DNA of 64,000 nucleotides from Streptomyces sp. NBC_00510. GTDB taxonomy: Bacteria; Actinomycetota; Actinomycetes; Streptomycetales; Streptomycetaceae. The position numbers and the translations under genes were made by a program. Shown here one piece after another: positions 37,423 through 46,007 of this stretch (its first letter is position 1; the number at the start of each line of letters is the position of its first letter). Location: assembly GCA_036013505.1 (NCBI GenBank), contig CP107851.1, positions 2,542,001 through 2,606,000 of the forward strand. Reading direction: 5' to 3'. Under the pieces are notes generated by a model. The model did no database searches. It saw only the letters and a program-made list of their open reading frames with translations, and was not told the origin of the DNA.

Positions 37423-37443
37423 CTATCGGCGACCAGCCGATAG
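37423..37443. promoter_or_regulatory. LysR-type operator, perfect dyad
   Basis: CTATCGGC-N5-GCCGATAG, perfect 8-bp arms, centred about 90 bp upstream of oxc and 168 bp upstream of the ligase. The T-N11-A-like symmetry is typical of LysR recognition sites, and a LysR gene lies next to the ligase. Confidence 0.6.
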
Positions 37444-37456
37444 ACGGCGTTTATCG
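37438..37456. promoter_or_regulatory. CGATA-N9-TATCG element, shared with the carbonic anhydrase promoter
   Basis: CGATA-GACGGCGTT-TATCG overlaps the previous dyad. An almost identical element, CGATA-GACGGGGTG-TATCA, lies upstream of the carbonic anhydrase gene at 60665-60683. Confidence 0.55.
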
Positions 37457-37483
37457 ACGCACGCCACAGGGGCGTTGAGGTGG

Positions 37484-37506
37484 GTTGATAGACCTCCGCT
37501 ATCGAC
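37484..37506. promoter_or_regulatory. Second LysR-type dyad upstream of the acyl-CoA ligase
   Basis: GTTGATAG-N7-CTATCGAC, 7 of 8 arm positions matching, 95-117 bp upstream of the ligase ATG. Same half-site as the dyad at 37423. Confidence 0.55.
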
Positions 37507-37600
37507 CGTTCGCCAGTGCGTATTGGACGGGTGCTCCGCGCCCCGCGCAGTCTCGCTGGGGACGGTTCATCAGACATTCCCGGCGCGAGGAGGTGCGGCC

Positions 37601-39235
37601 ATGGCCGTTCCGGCCGCTGCATCCGTGCGCGACCCCGACCGTTACCGGCCGCCCGCGGTCACGGGCCTGACCGATCTCCTCGACCGGCACGCCCGCGGGC
37701 GTCCGCAGGCACCGGCGCTGATCGCCGGCGCGGACCGCGCGGAGGTCTCCTACCGCGCCCTGGACGAGCTGGCCGACACGGTGGCCGCGCGCCTGACCTC
37801 GGCGGGGCTGCGCCCCGGGGACCCGGTCGGCCTCGTCGGCGCCAACACCGTGGAGTTCGTCGTGGCGTTGCTGGGCGGGGCGCGGGCCGGGCTGGTGGTC
37901 GCCCCCGTGGACCCCGCGCTGCCCGAGCCGCGGATGACGGCCCGGCTGGAGGCGCTGGGGGTGCGGGCCGTCCTGCTGGGCCCGACCGCGGGCGGCGCCC
38001 CGCCGGCGGCCGTGGGGCCCGGTGTCCCGGCCTGGACGCTGCGGGTGGACCTCTCCCCCGCCGGGACGGCGACGGCCGCGCTCGGAACGGGCGCGGGCGC
38101 GCCGGCCGCGGCGCGGGGCGCGTCCGGCGAACTCACCGCGCACGACGCCCTGGTGCTGTTCACGGCGGGGACCACCGACCGGGCGAAGATGGTCCCGCTG
38201 ACGCACGGCAACGTGGCCGCCTCGGTCCGCGGCGTGTGCGCCACCTACGAACTGGTGCCGGGCGACGCGACGGTCGCGGCGATGCCGTTCTTCCACGGGC
38301 ACGGGCTGTTCGCCACGCTGCTGTCCACGCTGGCGAGCGGGGGCTGCGTGCTGCTGCCCGCGCGCGGGCGGTTCTCGGCGCACACCTTCTGGGACGACAT
38401 GCGGGCGGCGGGCGCCACGTGGTTCACCGCGGTCCCCACCGTCCACGAACTCCTCCTGGAGCGGGCGGCGACGGACCTCACGGGCCCGCAGGTGCCGGCG
38501 CTGCGGTTCCTGCGCAGTTCCAGCGCCCCCCTCAACACGGCCACCCAGCGGGCGCTGGAACGCACCCTGGGCGCGCCCCTGCTGTCGGCGTACGGCATGA
38601 CCGAGTCCGCGCATCAGGCGACGAGCGAGCCGCTGCCGCAGCACGGGTCGCTCAAGCACGGTTCGGTCGGCCGGCCGACCGGGATCGAGCTGCGGGTCCT
38701 GGACCCGGACGGAAAGCCGTGCCCGCCCGGCGGTGAGGGCGAGGTGTGGGTGCACGGTCCCACGGTGGCCCGCGGTTACCTGGGCAACCCCGCCGAGACC
38801 GCGCACGGCTTCGCCGACGGCTGGTTCCGCACCGGCGACCTGGGCGCGCTCGACGAGGACGGCCACCTGTTCCTCACCGGACGCCTGAAGAACCTCATCA
38901 TCCGCGGGGGCGAGAAGGTCGTGCCCGAGCACGTGGAGGACGTCCTCGCCGGGTGTCCGGGGGTGGCCGAGGCCGCGGTGTTCGCCGTGCCCGACGCGAC
39001 GTACGGGCAGCGGGTCGGCGCGGCCGTGGTCCTGAGCGGTGCGGAGGCGCCGGGGGCCGAGGCGCCCGGGGCCGAGGAGATCCGCCGGTACTGCCGCGCC
39101 CGGCTGGCCCCGTTCGAGATCCCCGACCGGATCCGGGTCGTCGCCTCGCTCCCGCACACCGCAAAGGGAGGCCTGGACCGGGCGGCGGTGGACGTCCTGT
39201 ACGCGGAGGGCCCCGAGTGGCCCGGGCTCACCTGA
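37601..39235 (+). CDS. AMP-forming acyl-CoA synthetase, probable oxalyl-CoA ligase type
   Basis: A 544-residue ANL-superfamily protein resembling plant and yeast oxalate-CoA ligases (MPFFHGHGL, YGMTESAHQATSEPLP, WFRTGDLGALDEDGH, RLKNLIIRGGEK). It would activate oxalate with ATP and CoA, giving a start-up route to oxalyl-CoA. Two signatures are unusual: the phosphate loop reads FTAGTTDRAKMV instead of the usual TSGTTGRPKGV, and the C-terminal A10 motif reads HTAKGGLDR, where the catalytic Lys normally follows the Gly. ATG 37601 follows AGGAGG. It diverges from oxc and ends 8 bp inside the convergent LysR gene. Confidence 0.82.
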   Translation: MAVPAAASVRDPDRYRPPAVTGLTDLLDRHARGRPQAPALIAGADRAEVSYRALDELADTVAARLTSAGLRPGDPVGLVGANTVEFVVALLGGARAGLVVAPVDPALPEPRMTARLEALGVRAVLLGPTAGGAPPAAVGPGVPAWTLRVDLSPAGTATAALGTGAGAPAAARGASGELTAHDALVLFTAGTTDRAKMVPLTHGNVAASVRGVCATYELVPGDATVAAMPFFHGHGLFATLLSTLASGGCVLLPARGRFSAHTFWDDMRAAGATWFTAVPTVHELLLERAATDLTGPQVPALRFLRSSSAPLNTATQRALERTLGAPLLSAYGMTESAHQATSEPLPQHGSLKHGSVGRPTGIELRVLDPDGKPCPPGGEGEVWVHGPTVARGYLGNPAETAHGFADGWFRTGDLGALDEDGHLFLTGRLKNLIIRGGEKVVPEHVEDVLAGCPGVAEAAVFAVPDATYGQRVGAAVVLSGAEAPGAEAPGAEEIRRYCRARLAPFEIPDRIRVVASLPHTAKGGLDRAAVDVLYAEGPEWPGLT

Positions 39236-40160
39236 CGCGGTGCTCCGCGGGCAGCGGCTCGTCGAAGAACTCGTCCAGCGACAACCCGGCCGCTGCGGTC
39301 ATGAACGCCCGCGCCGCGACCGACCCCGGGGTCGCAGCGTGGATCGCGACGGAGACCTGCGCCCTGGCGTCCGGCTCGACGAGGCGCACGGCCCGCATCC
39401 GGCCGAGCGGCGGCATCGCCCGCAGCCAGGTGTGCGGGACGATGCTCGCGCACGCGCCTGCGCCCACGCTGGCGTACAGGGCGGCCACCGAGTCCGTCTC
39501 GACCTGCGGGGTCACCACGACCCCGCTCTCGGCGAACGCGTCGTCGATGACCTGGCGGATCCTCATGTCGGGGGTCAGCAGCGCGAGCGGCATCGTGGCC
39601 GCGTCCGCCCACTTCATGGTGTCGGTCTGCGGCAGCAGCTGGTCGCTGGAGGCGAGGAGCATGTACCGCTCCTCGTACAGCGGCATCACCTGCAGGTTCT
39701 CCCGGTCGTGCGGGGCGAAGTGCGCGATCGCGGCGTCCAGCTCGAACGCGAGGAGCTGGCGGTGGAGTTCGGTGGTCGACAGCCTGGAGCGGACCTGGAC
39801 CTTGGCCAGCGGGTGCGCCGCGCAGAACGCGGCGACGGGCAGGACCAGGGTGGTGGACGCGGTGGGCTCGGTGCCCAGCCGCAGGGTGCCGGTGATGCCC
39901 GACTGGACGGCGGCCACCTCGGCCTTGAAGGCCTCCTGCTCAGCGAGGATGCGTTTGGCCCAGACCACCAGCCGTTCGCCCTCCGGGGTGAGGCCCTGGT
40001 AGTTGTGCCCGCGGTTGATCAGCGTGACGTTCAGCTCCCGCTCGAGCTTGGCTATCGCCGCCGAGAGCGCGGGCTGCGAGACGTAGCAGGACTCCGCCGC
40101 CCGGGCGAAGTGCCGCTCCCTGGCGACCGCCACGAAGTACTCCAGCTGACGGAACAGCAT
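39228..40160 (-). CDS. LysR-family regulator, likely controls oxalate genes
   Basis: A 310-residue LysR protein. It has an N-terminal winged HTH (about 1-60, LEYFVAVARERHFARAAESC and SQPALSAAIAKLE) and a periplasmic-binding-like effector domain (about 90-290). ATG 40160 follows AGAGGAG, and homology begins exactly there, so the longer ORF upstream is ignored. It converges on the acyl-CoA ligase with an 8-bp overlap. The dyads in the oxc/ligase promoter are plausible targets, with oxalate or a CoA ester as possible effector (inference). Confidence 0.88.
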   Translation of the reverse strand: MLFRQLEYFVAVARERHFARAAESCYVSQPALSAAIAKLERELNVTLINRGHNYQGLTPEGERLVVWAKRILAEQEAFKAEVAAVQSGITGTLRLGTEPTASTTLVLPVAAFCAAHPLAKVQVRSRLSTTELHRQLLAFELDAAIAHFAPHDRENLQVMPLYEERYMLLASSDQLLPQTDTMKWADAATMPLALLTPDMRIRQVIDDAFAESGVVVTPQVETDSVAALYASVGAGACASIVPHTWLRAMPPLGRMRAVRLVEPDARAQVSVAIHAATPGSVAARAFMTAAAGLSLDEFFDEPLPAEHRVR

Positions 40161-40495
40161 GAACGACTCCTCTCTGCCTGGGCCGCAGCCGCGCCGGCAC
40201 TTCCTGCTGGAGTCGCAACGCCGTCGGTGCCGGCGGACCGACGCTCCCGGGGCCGGGAACGTCACCGGGTGGCCGACGGCGGACGAGCTGGATGCGGTGT
40301 GACCTGGCACAGCCTACCGAGCCGGATCGCGGCCCTCGTTCGTGCCCGCCGAGCCGGCGCGGGCCCCTGCCCGGGGCCCGGTCCCGTCGCCGCCGCGACG
40401 GGACCGGGCTCCGGAGTTGCTGCGGCGGACGTCCGGCGGTGGACCGGAGATCCGCGGGTGTCCCGGGTTCGGACGGGTGGGACGGGTGGGACGGG
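40161..40495. other. Intergenic region upstream of lysR
   Basis: 335 bp with no gene. It contains the lysR promoter side and, at 40471-40496, three tandem copies of the 9-mer GGACGGGTG running into the stop of the next gene. Confidence 0.5.
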
Positions 40496-41509
40496 TCAGG
40501 CGGGGACGGGTTTCCGCGCGCCGGCCCCGGTCTCCCGGTCCGCGGTGACGCCGCGCGCCAGCAGGTCGGTCGCGGCGTGGACCGCCCTCAGGTTGGGGGC
40601 GTCCGCGCCGGAGATGTCGGCCATCTCCACGACGGCCGTCACGATGGCGTCGAGTTCCAGCTGCTTTCCGGCCTCGAGGTCCTGGAGCATCGAGGTCTTG
40701 TGGTGTCCCACCCCCTCGGCGCCCCGAAGCCGCTTCTCGATGGAGATGTCGGGGGTGCTGCCGACCCTGGCCGCGATGTCGAGGGTCTCCTCCATGAGCT
40801 GGGCGACCAGCCGCCGGGTGTGCGGGTGCTTGCAGATGTCGACCATGGTCGCCCTGGTGAGGGCACTGATCGGATTGAAGGCGACGTTGCCCATCAGCTT
40901 GATCCAGATGTCGTCGCGCAGGTTGGGCTCCACCGGGCACTTGAGGCCGCCGGCGATCATGGCCTCGCTCAGCTCCGTACACCGGTCGGAGACGCCGCCG
41001 CCCGGCTCTCCGATGGAGAACCGGGTGCCCTCCAGGTGCCGGATGACCCCGGGGGCCTCGATGACCGTCGCGGGGTAGACGACGCAACCGATGGCGCGTT
41101 CCGGCGCCAGCACCGCGCTGGTGGCGCCGCCGGGGTCGACCGCCTCGATCCGCCGCCCCTCGTAGGGGCCGGCCAGCTCGTGGAAGTACCACCAGGGAAT
41201 GCCGTTCTGACCGGCCACCACCGCGGTCTTGTCGTCGAGCAACGGGGAGATCAGCGGACCTGAGGTCGCGTAGGAGTGTGCCTTCAGGCCCAGGAAGACA
41301 TAGTCGACGGGGCCGATCTCCTTGGGGTCGTCCGTGGCGTGGGGCTTGGCCACGAAGTCACCGCGCGGGCTGTTCACCCGGACTCCGTGGGCACGTATCG
41401 CCTGAAGATGCTCACCCCGGGCGATCAGGTGGACGTCGGCGCCACCACGGTGCAGTGCCGCGCCCACGTAAGCGCCGATCGCACCGGCTCCGAGGACTGC
41501 GATTTTCAC
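40496..41509 (-). CDS. Ketopantoate reductase-family (2-dehydropantoate 2-reductase-like) protein
   Basis: A 337-residue NADPH-dependent reductase. The N-terminal Rossmann motif is MKIAVLGAGAIGAYVGAAL, and the C-terminal ApbA helical domain (about 190-310) has the conserved Lys in DDIWIKLMGNVAFNP and a downstream Glu/Asp-rich helix. The classical reaction reduces ketopantoate to pantoate for CoA synthesis, but members vary, and a different 2-oxoacid substrate is possible in this setting. GTG 41509 follows GAGGAG. It diverges from pntAB, and a TGCATAC-type operator lies 32-48 bp upstream, so it likely belongs to the oxalate regulon. Confidence 0.82.
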   Translation of the reverse strand: MKIAVLGAGAIGAYVGAALHRGGADVHLIARGEHLQAIRAHGVRVNSPRGDFVAKPHATDDPKEIGPVDYVFLGLKAHSYATSGPLISPLLDDKTAVVAGQNGIPWWYFHELAGPYEGRRIEAVDPGGATSAVLAPERAIGCVVYPATVIEAPGVIRHLEGTRFSIGEPGGGVSDRCTELSEAMIAGGLKCPVEPNLRDDIWIKLMGNVAFNPISALTRATMVDICKHPHTRRLVAQLMEETLDIAARVGSTPDISIEKRLRGAEGVGHHKTSMLQDLEAGKQLELDAIVTAVVEMADISGADAPNLRAVHAATDLLARGVTADRETGAGARKPVPA

Positions 41510-41836
41510 GGCGACTCCTCTCCATTCGAAGGGGGAGTGAATACTGTATGCAGTACTCTCTTGGGATGTACAGTCCCCTCACGGAAAGTCGCGCGCCCGG
41601 GACCGAACAGGGTCCCGCCCGGCGCCGCGACGGAGGTCTCCGGCGTCACCCTGCGCCATGAACCGGGTCACACACGCTCCGGACAGGTTGATCGAGCACG
41701 CAGCGGGGGAACGCTTCGCCGCACACGCGGTCCCGGGCACGCACGGCCGCACCACGAGGCCGGGGAACACGCAGTGCGGACGACGGCTCGGCTGACGAGG
41801 CCGTGACGTCAGTCGGTAGCGACGAAAAGGAGAGCG
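41510..41836. other. Divergent intergenic region between the ketopantoate-reductase-like gene and pntA
   Basis: 327 bp with no gene that I can support. It holds operator B at 41541-41557 and an AAAAGGAGAG ribosome site just before pntA. Confidence 0.5.
41541..41557 (-). promoter_or_regulatory. TGCATAC-type operator upstream of the ketopantoate-reductase-like gene
   Basis: On the minus strand the site reads AGTACTGCATACAGTAT, an imperfect palindrome with the TGCATAC core, 32-48 bp upstream of the reductase start and about 280 bp from pntA. Confidence 0.55.
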
Positions 41837-43381
41837 ATGTCTGATTCACCCCCTCAGCAGATCGGTGTCGTCACCGAATCCACCGCCGGAGAGACGCGGG
41901 TGGCGGCCACACCGGACAGCGTCCGCCGGCTCCTCGGCCTCGGCTACGAGGTCGTCGTGGAATCCGAGGCCGGAGCGGCCTCCGGCTTCCCCGACGAGGC
42001 GTACGCCGAAGCGGGCGCGCGGATCGGCGATGCCTGGCAGGCGGACGTGGTCCTGAAGGTCAACGCCCCCTCGCACGAGGAGATCGGGAAGCTGCGCGAA
42101 GGCGCGACCCTGATCGGGCTGATCGCCCCGGCCCACAGCCCCGACCTGGTCGGGGAACTGGCCTCACGGCCGATCACCGTCCTGGCGCTGGACGCCGTCC
42201 CGCGCATCTCCCGGGCCCAGTCGATGGACGTGCTCAGCTCGATGGCGAACATCGCCGGGTACCGGGCGGTGATCGAGGCCGCCCACGTCTTCGGGCGCTT
42301 CTTCACCGGTCAGGTCACCGCGGCGGGCAAGGTGCCGCCGGCGAAGGTCCTGGTGGCCGGCGCGGGCGTGGCGGGTCTGGCCGCGATCGGCGCGGCGGGC
42401 AGCCTCGGCGCGATGGTGCGGGCCACCGACCCGCGGGCCGAGGTCGCCGACCAGGTCCGTTCCCTGGGCGGCGAGTTCCTCGCCGTCGAGGTGGAGCAGG
42501 AGGCGAGCGGCGACGGCTACGCCAAGGCGACCTCGCAGGCGTACGACCGGCGTGCCGCGGAGATCTACAGCGAACAGGCCGCGGACGTCGACATCATCAT
42601 CACCACCGCGCTGATCCCCGGCCGCCCGGCCCCCCGGCTGATCACGGCGGCCGACGTGGCGTCGATGAAGCCCGGCAGCGTCATCGTCGACATGGCCGCC
42701 GCGCAGGGCGGCAACGTCGAGGGCACGGTCAGCGGGAAGGCGATCGTCACCGACAACGACGTGACGATCATCGGCTACACCGACCTGGCGGGCCGGCTGC
42801 CCGCCCAGGCCTCGCAGTTGTACGGGACCAACCTCGTCAACCTGCTCAAGCTGCTGACGCCGGGCAAGGACGGGCGGCTGACGCTCGACTTCGACGACGT
42901 CGTGCAGCGGGCCGTCACGGTGGTGCGGGAGGGCGAGAAGACCTGGCCGCCACCGCCCGTCCAGGTGTCGGCGGCGCCCCCCGCGCAGGCACCGGCGCCG
43001 GTGGCGGCCGCACCGCAGCCGAAGGCACCCCGGCTCTCACCGGCCGCGCGCTACGGCCTGATCGCCTCCGGCATGCTCGCGATGTTCCTGCTGGTCGCCT
43101 TCTCCCCGGCCCAGCTCGTGGGCAACTTCACGGTGTTCGCGCTGGCCGTCGTCATCGGTTACTACGTGATCGGAAAGGTCCACCACGCCCTGCACACCCC
43201 GCTGATGTCGGTCACCAACGCCATCTCGGGGATCGTGGTGGTCGGAGCACTGCTGCAGATAGGCCACGCCGGACCGGCCGTCACCGTGATGTCGGTCGTG
43301 GCGATCATGTTGACCACCGTGAACATCTTCGGAGGATTCGCCGTCACCCGCCGTATGCTCGGCATGTTCTCGAAGGGCTGA
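41837..43381 (+). CDS. pntA: NAD(P) transhydrogenase subunit alpha
   Basis: A 514-residue protein carrying domain I (NAD(H)-binding, about 1-375, with TRVAATPDSVRRLL, RISRAQSMDVLSSMANIAGY and VAGAGVAGLAAIGAAGSLGA). A Pro/Ala-rich linker (about 375-400) and about four transmembrane helices (about 400-510) follow. Domain I and the membrane part are fused as in the E. coli alpha subunit. With PntB it couples proton entry to hydride transfer from NADH to NADP+. It starts at ATG 41837 after AAGGAGAG and is followed by pntB 6 bp later. In an oxalate grower it would turn formate-derived NADH into NADPH. Confidence 0.93.
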   Translation: MSDSPPQQIGVVTESTAGETRVAATPDSVRRLLGLGYEVVVESEAGAASGFPDEAYAEAGARIGDAWQADVVLKVNAPSHEEIGKLREGATLIGLIAPAHSPDLVGELASRPITVLALDAVPRISRAQSMDVLSSMANIAGYRAVIEAAHVFGRFFTGQVTAAGKVPPAKVLVAGAGVAGLAAIGAAGSLGAMVRATDPRAEVADQVRSLGGEFLAVEVEQEASGDGYAKATSQAYDRRAAEIYSEQAADVDIIITTALIPGRPAPRLITAADVASMKPGSVIVDMAAAQGGNVEGTVSGKAIVTDNDVTIIGYTDLAGRLPAQASQLYGTNLVNLLKLLTPGKDGRLTLDFDDVVQRAVTVVREGEKTWPPPPVQVSAAPPAQAPAPVAAAPQPKAPRLSPAARYGLIASGMLAMFLLVAFSPAQLVGNFTVFALAVVIGYYVIGKVHHALHTPLMSVTNAISGIVVVGALLQIGHAGPAVTVMSVVAIMLTTVNIFGGFAVTRRMLGMFSKG

Positions 43382-43387
43382 GGATCG

Positions 43388-44860
43388 ATGAACGCAACCA
43401 CGGCCGCCCAGGCCGCCGACATCGTCGCCGCGCTGCTGTTCATCTTCAGCCTGGCCGGACTCTCGCAACACCGCACTTCCCGCGCCGGAGTGGTGTACGG
43501 CATCGGCGGCATGGCGCTGGCGCTGGTCGCCACCGTCGTCGCCGCGGCGCAGGACATCCCGGGCAGCGCCGTCGTGCTGATCGTCGTCGCCACGGTCATC
43601 GGCGGCGCCGTCGGCCTGTGGCGCGCGCGCCGGGTCGAGATGACCCAGATGCCCGAGCTCATCGCCGTCCTGCACAGCCTCGTCGGCCTGGCCGCGGTGC
43701 TGGTCGGCTGGAACAGCTACTACGAGGTGGAGGCGCACGGCGCCGCGCAGACCCGGATCGCCGGCGACCTGCTCGGCATCCACCACGCGGAGGTGTTCAT
43801 CGGCATCTTCATCGGCGCGGTCACCTTCACCGGATCCATCGTCGCCTACCTGAAGCTGTCGGCGCGGATCAACTCCCGTCCGCTGACCCTGCCCGGCAAG
43901 AACGCCCTCAACCTCGGGGCGCTGGCCGCCTTCGTGGCCCTGACGGTGTGGTTCACGGTGAGCCCGGACCTCGGCCTGATGATCGCCGTCACCGCCCTGG
44001 CGCTCGCGCTCGGCTGGCACCTGGTCGTCTCGATCGGCGGCGGTGACATGCCGGTCGTCGTCTCGATGCTCAACAGCTACTCGGGCTGGGCCGCGGCCGC
44101 GGCGGGCTTCCTGCTCAACAACAACCTGCTCATCGTCACCGGCGCGCTCGTCGGCTCCTCCGGTGCCTACCTGTCGTACGTCATGTGCAAGGCGATGAAC
44201 CGGTCCTTCCTCTCGGTGATCGCCGGGGGCTTCGGCGCCCCGGCGCCGACGGGCGGCGACGCCGAACAGGGCGAGCACCGCGAGACCTCCGCGCAGGAGA
44301 CGGCCGAACTCCTGGAGAACGCCACGTCGGTGATCATCACCCCCGGCTACGGCATGGCGGTGGCCCAGGCGCAGCACCCGGTGGCCGAGCTGACCCAGGC
44401 GCTGCGGCGGCGCGGGGTCGAGGTCCGCTTCGGCGTCCACCCGGTGGCCGGCCGGCTGCCCGGGCACATGAACGTCCTGCTCGCCGAGGCCCGGGTGCCG
44501 TACGACGTCGTGCTGGAGATGGACGAGATCAACGACGACTTCGGCGACACCACGGTGGTGCTGGTGATCGGCGCCAACGACACCGTCAACCCGGCGGCGG
44601 AGGAGGACCCGTCCAGCCCCATCGCCGGCATGCCGGTGCTGCGGGTGTGGGAGGCGGAGAACGTGGTCGTCTTCAAGCGGTCCATGTCCTCGGGGTACGC
44701 GGGGGTGCAGAACCCGCTGTTCTTCCGCGAGAACAGCCGCATGCTCTTCGGCGACGCCAAGGAGAGCGTGGACGCCATCCTGCGCTCGCTGAGCACGCCC
44801 GACCCCGCTTCCGCGGCGTCGCAGGGCCTGCGCACCGACCAGCAGCCCGCCCCTGCCTGA
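43388..44860 (+). CDS. pntB: NAD(P) transhydrogenase subunit beta
   Basis: A 490-residue protein with about nine transmembrane helices (about 5-275) forming the proton channel, including the conserved region [20 protein letters not shown] and a His in LGIHHAEVF. The C-terminal domain III (about 310-490) binds NADP(H): [48 protein letters not shown] and [11 protein letters not shown] are all present. It is directly downstream of pntA with GAGGATCG as a ribosome site, and a strong terminator follows, so pntAB is a two-gene transcript. Confidence 0.93.
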   Translation: MNATTAAQAADIVAALLFIFSLAGLSQHRTSRAGVVYGIGGMALALVATVVAAAQDIPGSAVVLIVVATVIGGAVGLWRARRVEMTQMPELIAVLHSLVGLAAVLVGWNSYYEVEAHGAAQTRIAGDLLGIHHAEVFIGIFIGAVTFTGSIVAYLKLSARINSRPLTLPGKNALNLGALAAFVALTVWFTVSPDLGLMIAVTALALALGWHLVVSIGGGDMPVVVSMLNSYSGWAAAAAGFLLNNNLLIVTGALVGSSGAYLSYVMCKAMNRSFLSVIAGGFGAPAPTGGDAEQGEHRETSAQETAELLENATSVIITPGYGMAVAQAQHPVAELTQALRRRGVEVRFGVHPVAGRLPGHMNVLLAEARVPYDVVLEMDEINDDFGDTTVVLVIGANDTVNPAAEEDPSSPIAGMPVLRVWEAENVVVFKRSMSSGYAGVQNPLFFRENSRMLFGDAKESVDAILRSLSTPDPASAASQGLRTDQQPAPA

Positions 44861-44882
44861 CGGGTGTTCCACCCACGGCGGT

Positions 44883-44913
44883 GGGGCGGGGGAAGCGCGG
44901 CTTCCCCCGCCCC
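44883..44913 (+). terminator. Terminator of pntAB
   Basis: Perfect 13-bp stem GGGGCGGGGGAAG / CTTCCCCCGCCCC around CGCGG, 23 bp beyond the pntB stop. Confidence 0.75.
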
Positions 44914-45000
44914 GTCCGCCGTGCCGCCGGTGCTCCGCCGCGGCCTTCCGCACACCGGCGGCCGATGTCCGACCGAGCCTTGTTCCATCCTGCGGCTGAA

Positions 45001-45023
45001 TTGCATACCGAAATCTGTATTCT
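45001..45023 (+). promoter_or_regulatory. TGCATAC-type operator upstream of the first GntR gene
   Basis: TTGCATACC-N7-TGTATTC, 38-60 bp upstream of the GntR ATG. It is closely similar to the site before the GntR paralogue at 58195, suggesting autoregulation or cross-regulation. Confidence 0.6.
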
Positions 45024-45060
45024 TGGCACTGTGCAAAGAACTCAGCCGACAGGGGAGCTC

Positions 45061-45756
45061 ATGCGCGAGAGAAGTACCGCGGCCGCCGTCGTCCGGGTCA
45101 CCCGGCCGGCACCGTTGCGCCAGGCCGTCTACGAGGCCCTGATCGACCTGATCGTCAACGGCACCCTCAGACCGGGCCAGCACCTGGTCGAGGCCGAACT
45201 CGCCGACCACCTCGGCGTCAGCCGCCAGCCGGTGCGCGAGGCCCTGCAACGTCTGCAGACCGACGGCTGGGTCGATCTGCGCCCCGCCCAGGGCGCCTTC
45301 GTCCACTCCCCCACGCAGGAGGAGGCCACCCAGCTCCTCAGCGTCCGCGCCGTACTGGAGACCCACTCCGCGCACGGCGCCGCGCTGCACGCCACGGACG
45401 CGGACGTGGCCCGGCTGTGGGAACTGCAGGACGCTGGCATCGCCGCCCTGGCGGCGGACGACGCCCGCGGCATCGTCGAGGCCAACGCCGCACTGCACGG
45501 CTTCATCACCGAACTGTCCCGCAACCAGGTCCTCGGCGAGCTGATCCTCCAGGTCGACCGGAGGGTGCGCTGGTACTACATGCCCATCGCCCGGCCCCGC
45601 GGCCGGGACGCCTGGAACGAGCACGCCACCATCATCGAGGCCATCGCCCTGGGCGACGCGGAGCGTTCCGAGGAACTGATGCGCCGCCACACCCGGAACA
45701 CCACCGACTTCTACTGCCGGCAGATCGCCGCCGCCGTCGATGCCGGGAGAGCGTGA
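45061..45756 (+). CDS. GntR-family regulator (FCD type), first of two paralogues
   Basis: A 231-residue regulator. The winged HTH is at about 18-80 (RQAVYEALIDLIVNG, HLGVSRQPVREALQRL). The all-helical FCD effector domain is at about 95-225 and shows likely metal/ligand His residues in ALHGFI, NEHATI and RRHTRN. It is largely identical to the regulator at 58303-58992. ATG 45061 follows AGGGGAG. It lies between pntAB and the convergent MFS antiporter gene. A TGCATAC-type site in its promoter suggests autoregulation. The effector is unknown; formate, oxalate or a CoA ester fits the setting. Confidence 0.88.
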   Translation: MRERSTAAAVVRVTRPAPLRQAVYEALIDLIVNGTLRPGQHLVEAELADHLGVSRQPVREALQRLQTDGWVDLRPAQGAFVHSPTQEEATQLLSVRAVLETHSAHGAALHATDADVARLWELQDAGIAALAADDARGIVEANAALHGFITELSRNQVLGELILQVDRRVRWYYMPIARPRGRDAWNEHATIIEAIALGDAERSEELMRRHTRNTTDFYCRQIAAAVDAGRA

Positions 45757-45774
45757 AGGCCCACGGGAACGCCG

Positions 45775-45807
45775 GACGGTCCGGGGGCAGGGGGCACCCG
45801 GACCGTC
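45775..45807 (+). terminator. Terminator of the first GntR gene
   Basis: GACGGTCCGGG (45775-45785) pairs perfectly with CCCGGACCGTC (45797-45807), 19 bp after the stop. Confidence 0.65.
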
Positions 45808-45852
45808 GTCATGGGGGAGGAAACGGTGGAGAGGCAAGAGTGGGGAGGGACG

Positions 45853-45900
45853 GGCGGGGCCGGGCGGAGCAGGGAGCGCACCCCACCGGCCGGCCCCGCC
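45853..45900 (-). terminator. Hairpin downstream of the MFS antiporter gene
   Basis: GGCGGGGCCGG and CCGGCCCCGCC pair perfectly (11 bp) around a 26-nt loop, between the convergent GntR and MFS genes. Confidence 0.4.
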
Positions 45901-46007
45901 TCCGTGACGCGGGCCCCCGGTGCGGAACTGCCGCCGTCCCGGGCCGGGCTCCTTCGCCCGCGCACGATTGATGGGGGGCTTCTCGCGGAGCCCCGGTAAC
46001 GCAACCG

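Noticed and set aside
43037..44953. A 638-residue minus-strand ORF
   Set aside because: His/Asp/Arg-rich antisense shadow of pntAB.
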